DNA of 5,630 nucleotides from CAG-303 sp034172985 (GTDB lineage Bacteria; Bacillota; Clostridia; Lachnospirales; Lachnospiraceae), in NCBI GenBank assembly GCA_034172985.1, contig JAXFDY010000108.1, positions 1 to 5,630 on the forward strand, given 5' to 3'. The translations under genes were made by a program, and so were the position numbers. Each line of letters begins with the position of its first letter. The stretch's first letter is position 1. The notes under the pieces were generated by a model, which saw only the letters and a list, made by a program, of their open reading frames with translations, was not told the DNA's origin and ran no database searches. This document shows positions 5,289 to 5,630 of this stretch, in pieces.

Positions 5289-5630
5289 ATGGAAAATATA
5301 ACGGAAATTTTCTCAGGATTGGGAGCTGAACAAGCAAAAGCTCTCACAGATGGCTTAAGTGGATTAGGCATTGCCCAGGTCGCAGATATATTTGGTGTCT
5401 GGTTCCTTATCGGTGCAGCACTTGTATTCTTTATGCAGTGTGGTTTTGCAATGGTAGAAACAGGTTTCACCAGAGCAAAGAATGCCGGAAACATTATCAT
5501 GAAAAATCTTATGGATTTTTGTATCGGAACTGTTGTTTTCGTTCTGATTGGTTATAGCCTGCTATTGGGTGATGATGTAGCCGGATTTTTTGGAAAACCT
5601 GGTTTTGGCATTTTTGGAGATTATGCAAAT
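5289..5630 (+). CDS. amt: Ammonium transporter (Amt/MEP/Rh family), 5' part only
   Basis: The window holds the first 114 codons; the frame is open to the last base. GGAGG at 5276-5280 lies 8 nt before the ATG. The first membrane helix runs at about residues 36-57 and a second at about 73-93. Between them is the family's conserved stretch CGFAMVETGFTRAKNAGN (51-68) with MKN (71-73), which is diagnostic for Amt proteins. These are trimeric channels that move ammonium across the cytoplasmic membrane. A leading segment of about 35 residues without a clear signal-peptide core precedes helix 1. The twin histidines, the ammonium-binding aspartate and the phenylalanine gate of Amt channels lie beyond the window and cannot be checked. 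Expression is predicted to be gated by the leader attenuator at 5103-5147. A PII-protein gene often follows amt but is outside the window. Confidence 0.95.
   Translation, partial: MENITEIFSGLGAEQAKALTDGLSGLGIAQVADIFGVWFLIGAALVFFMQCGFAMVETGFTRAKNAGNIIMKNLMDFCIGTVVFVLIGYSLLLGDDVAGFFGKPGFGIFGDYAN

Noticed and set aside
5249..5500. Minus-strand open frame of 83 codons under the amt start
   Set aside because: It is the reverse shadow of a well-recognised Amt coding sequence and overlaps its RBS; no RBS or family resemblance of its own.

Overview
The window is AT-rich and reads like a low-GC, Gram-positive anaerobe of the Clostridia, most plausibly Lachnospiraceae. The reasons are strong GGAGG ribosome-binding sites about 8 nt before ATG starts, sigma-A type TTGACA/TATAAT promoters, short U-tailed terminators, and an ammonium-transporter leader of the ANTAR-antitermination type known from clostridial nitrogen genes. 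The family assignment is inference. All supported genes lie on the + strand; the minus-strand open frames are shadows.

Layout: (1) 36-929 is a cytidylate-kinase-like P-loop protein with an extra C-terminal domain that faintly resembles ParB/sulfiredoxin-type folds. (2) After a clear promoter (979-1007), 1049-1909 encodes a secreted, membrane-anchored protein with a LamG/concanavalin-A-like domain and an unusual all-valine transmembrane core. It is closed by a strong intrinsic terminator (1924-1949). (3) 1973-5030 is a tightly packed three-gene ABC-2 export operon (ATPase, permease, permease) with both junctions overlapping as ATGA. The second permease stops where the family normally enters its last membrane helix, so it looks C-terminally truncated. 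(4) 5031-5288 is a regulatory region containing a near-ideal promoter, two tandem hexaloop mini-hairpins overlapping an intrinsic terminator, and two further hairpins. (5) 5289 to the window end is the N-terminal third or less of an Amt/MEP/Rh ammonium transporter.

How the parts work together: the kinase, the LamG protein, the exporter and the ammonium transporter look like neighbouring but separate units. The exporter genes form one machine: the ATPase drives a heterodimer of two permeases moving an unknown substrate outward. The exporter has no free-standing promoter after the terminator that precedes it, so it depends on readthrough or on a weak promoter overlapping that terminator. The most interesting element is the amt leader. 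Its first ~50 nt can fold either as an ANTAR-type double hexaloop (antiterminator) or as a 15-bp terminator, which predicts control of ammonium uptake by a trans-acting ANTAR protein not encoded in this window. I found no RNA genes, insertion sequences, CRISPR array or attachment sites.
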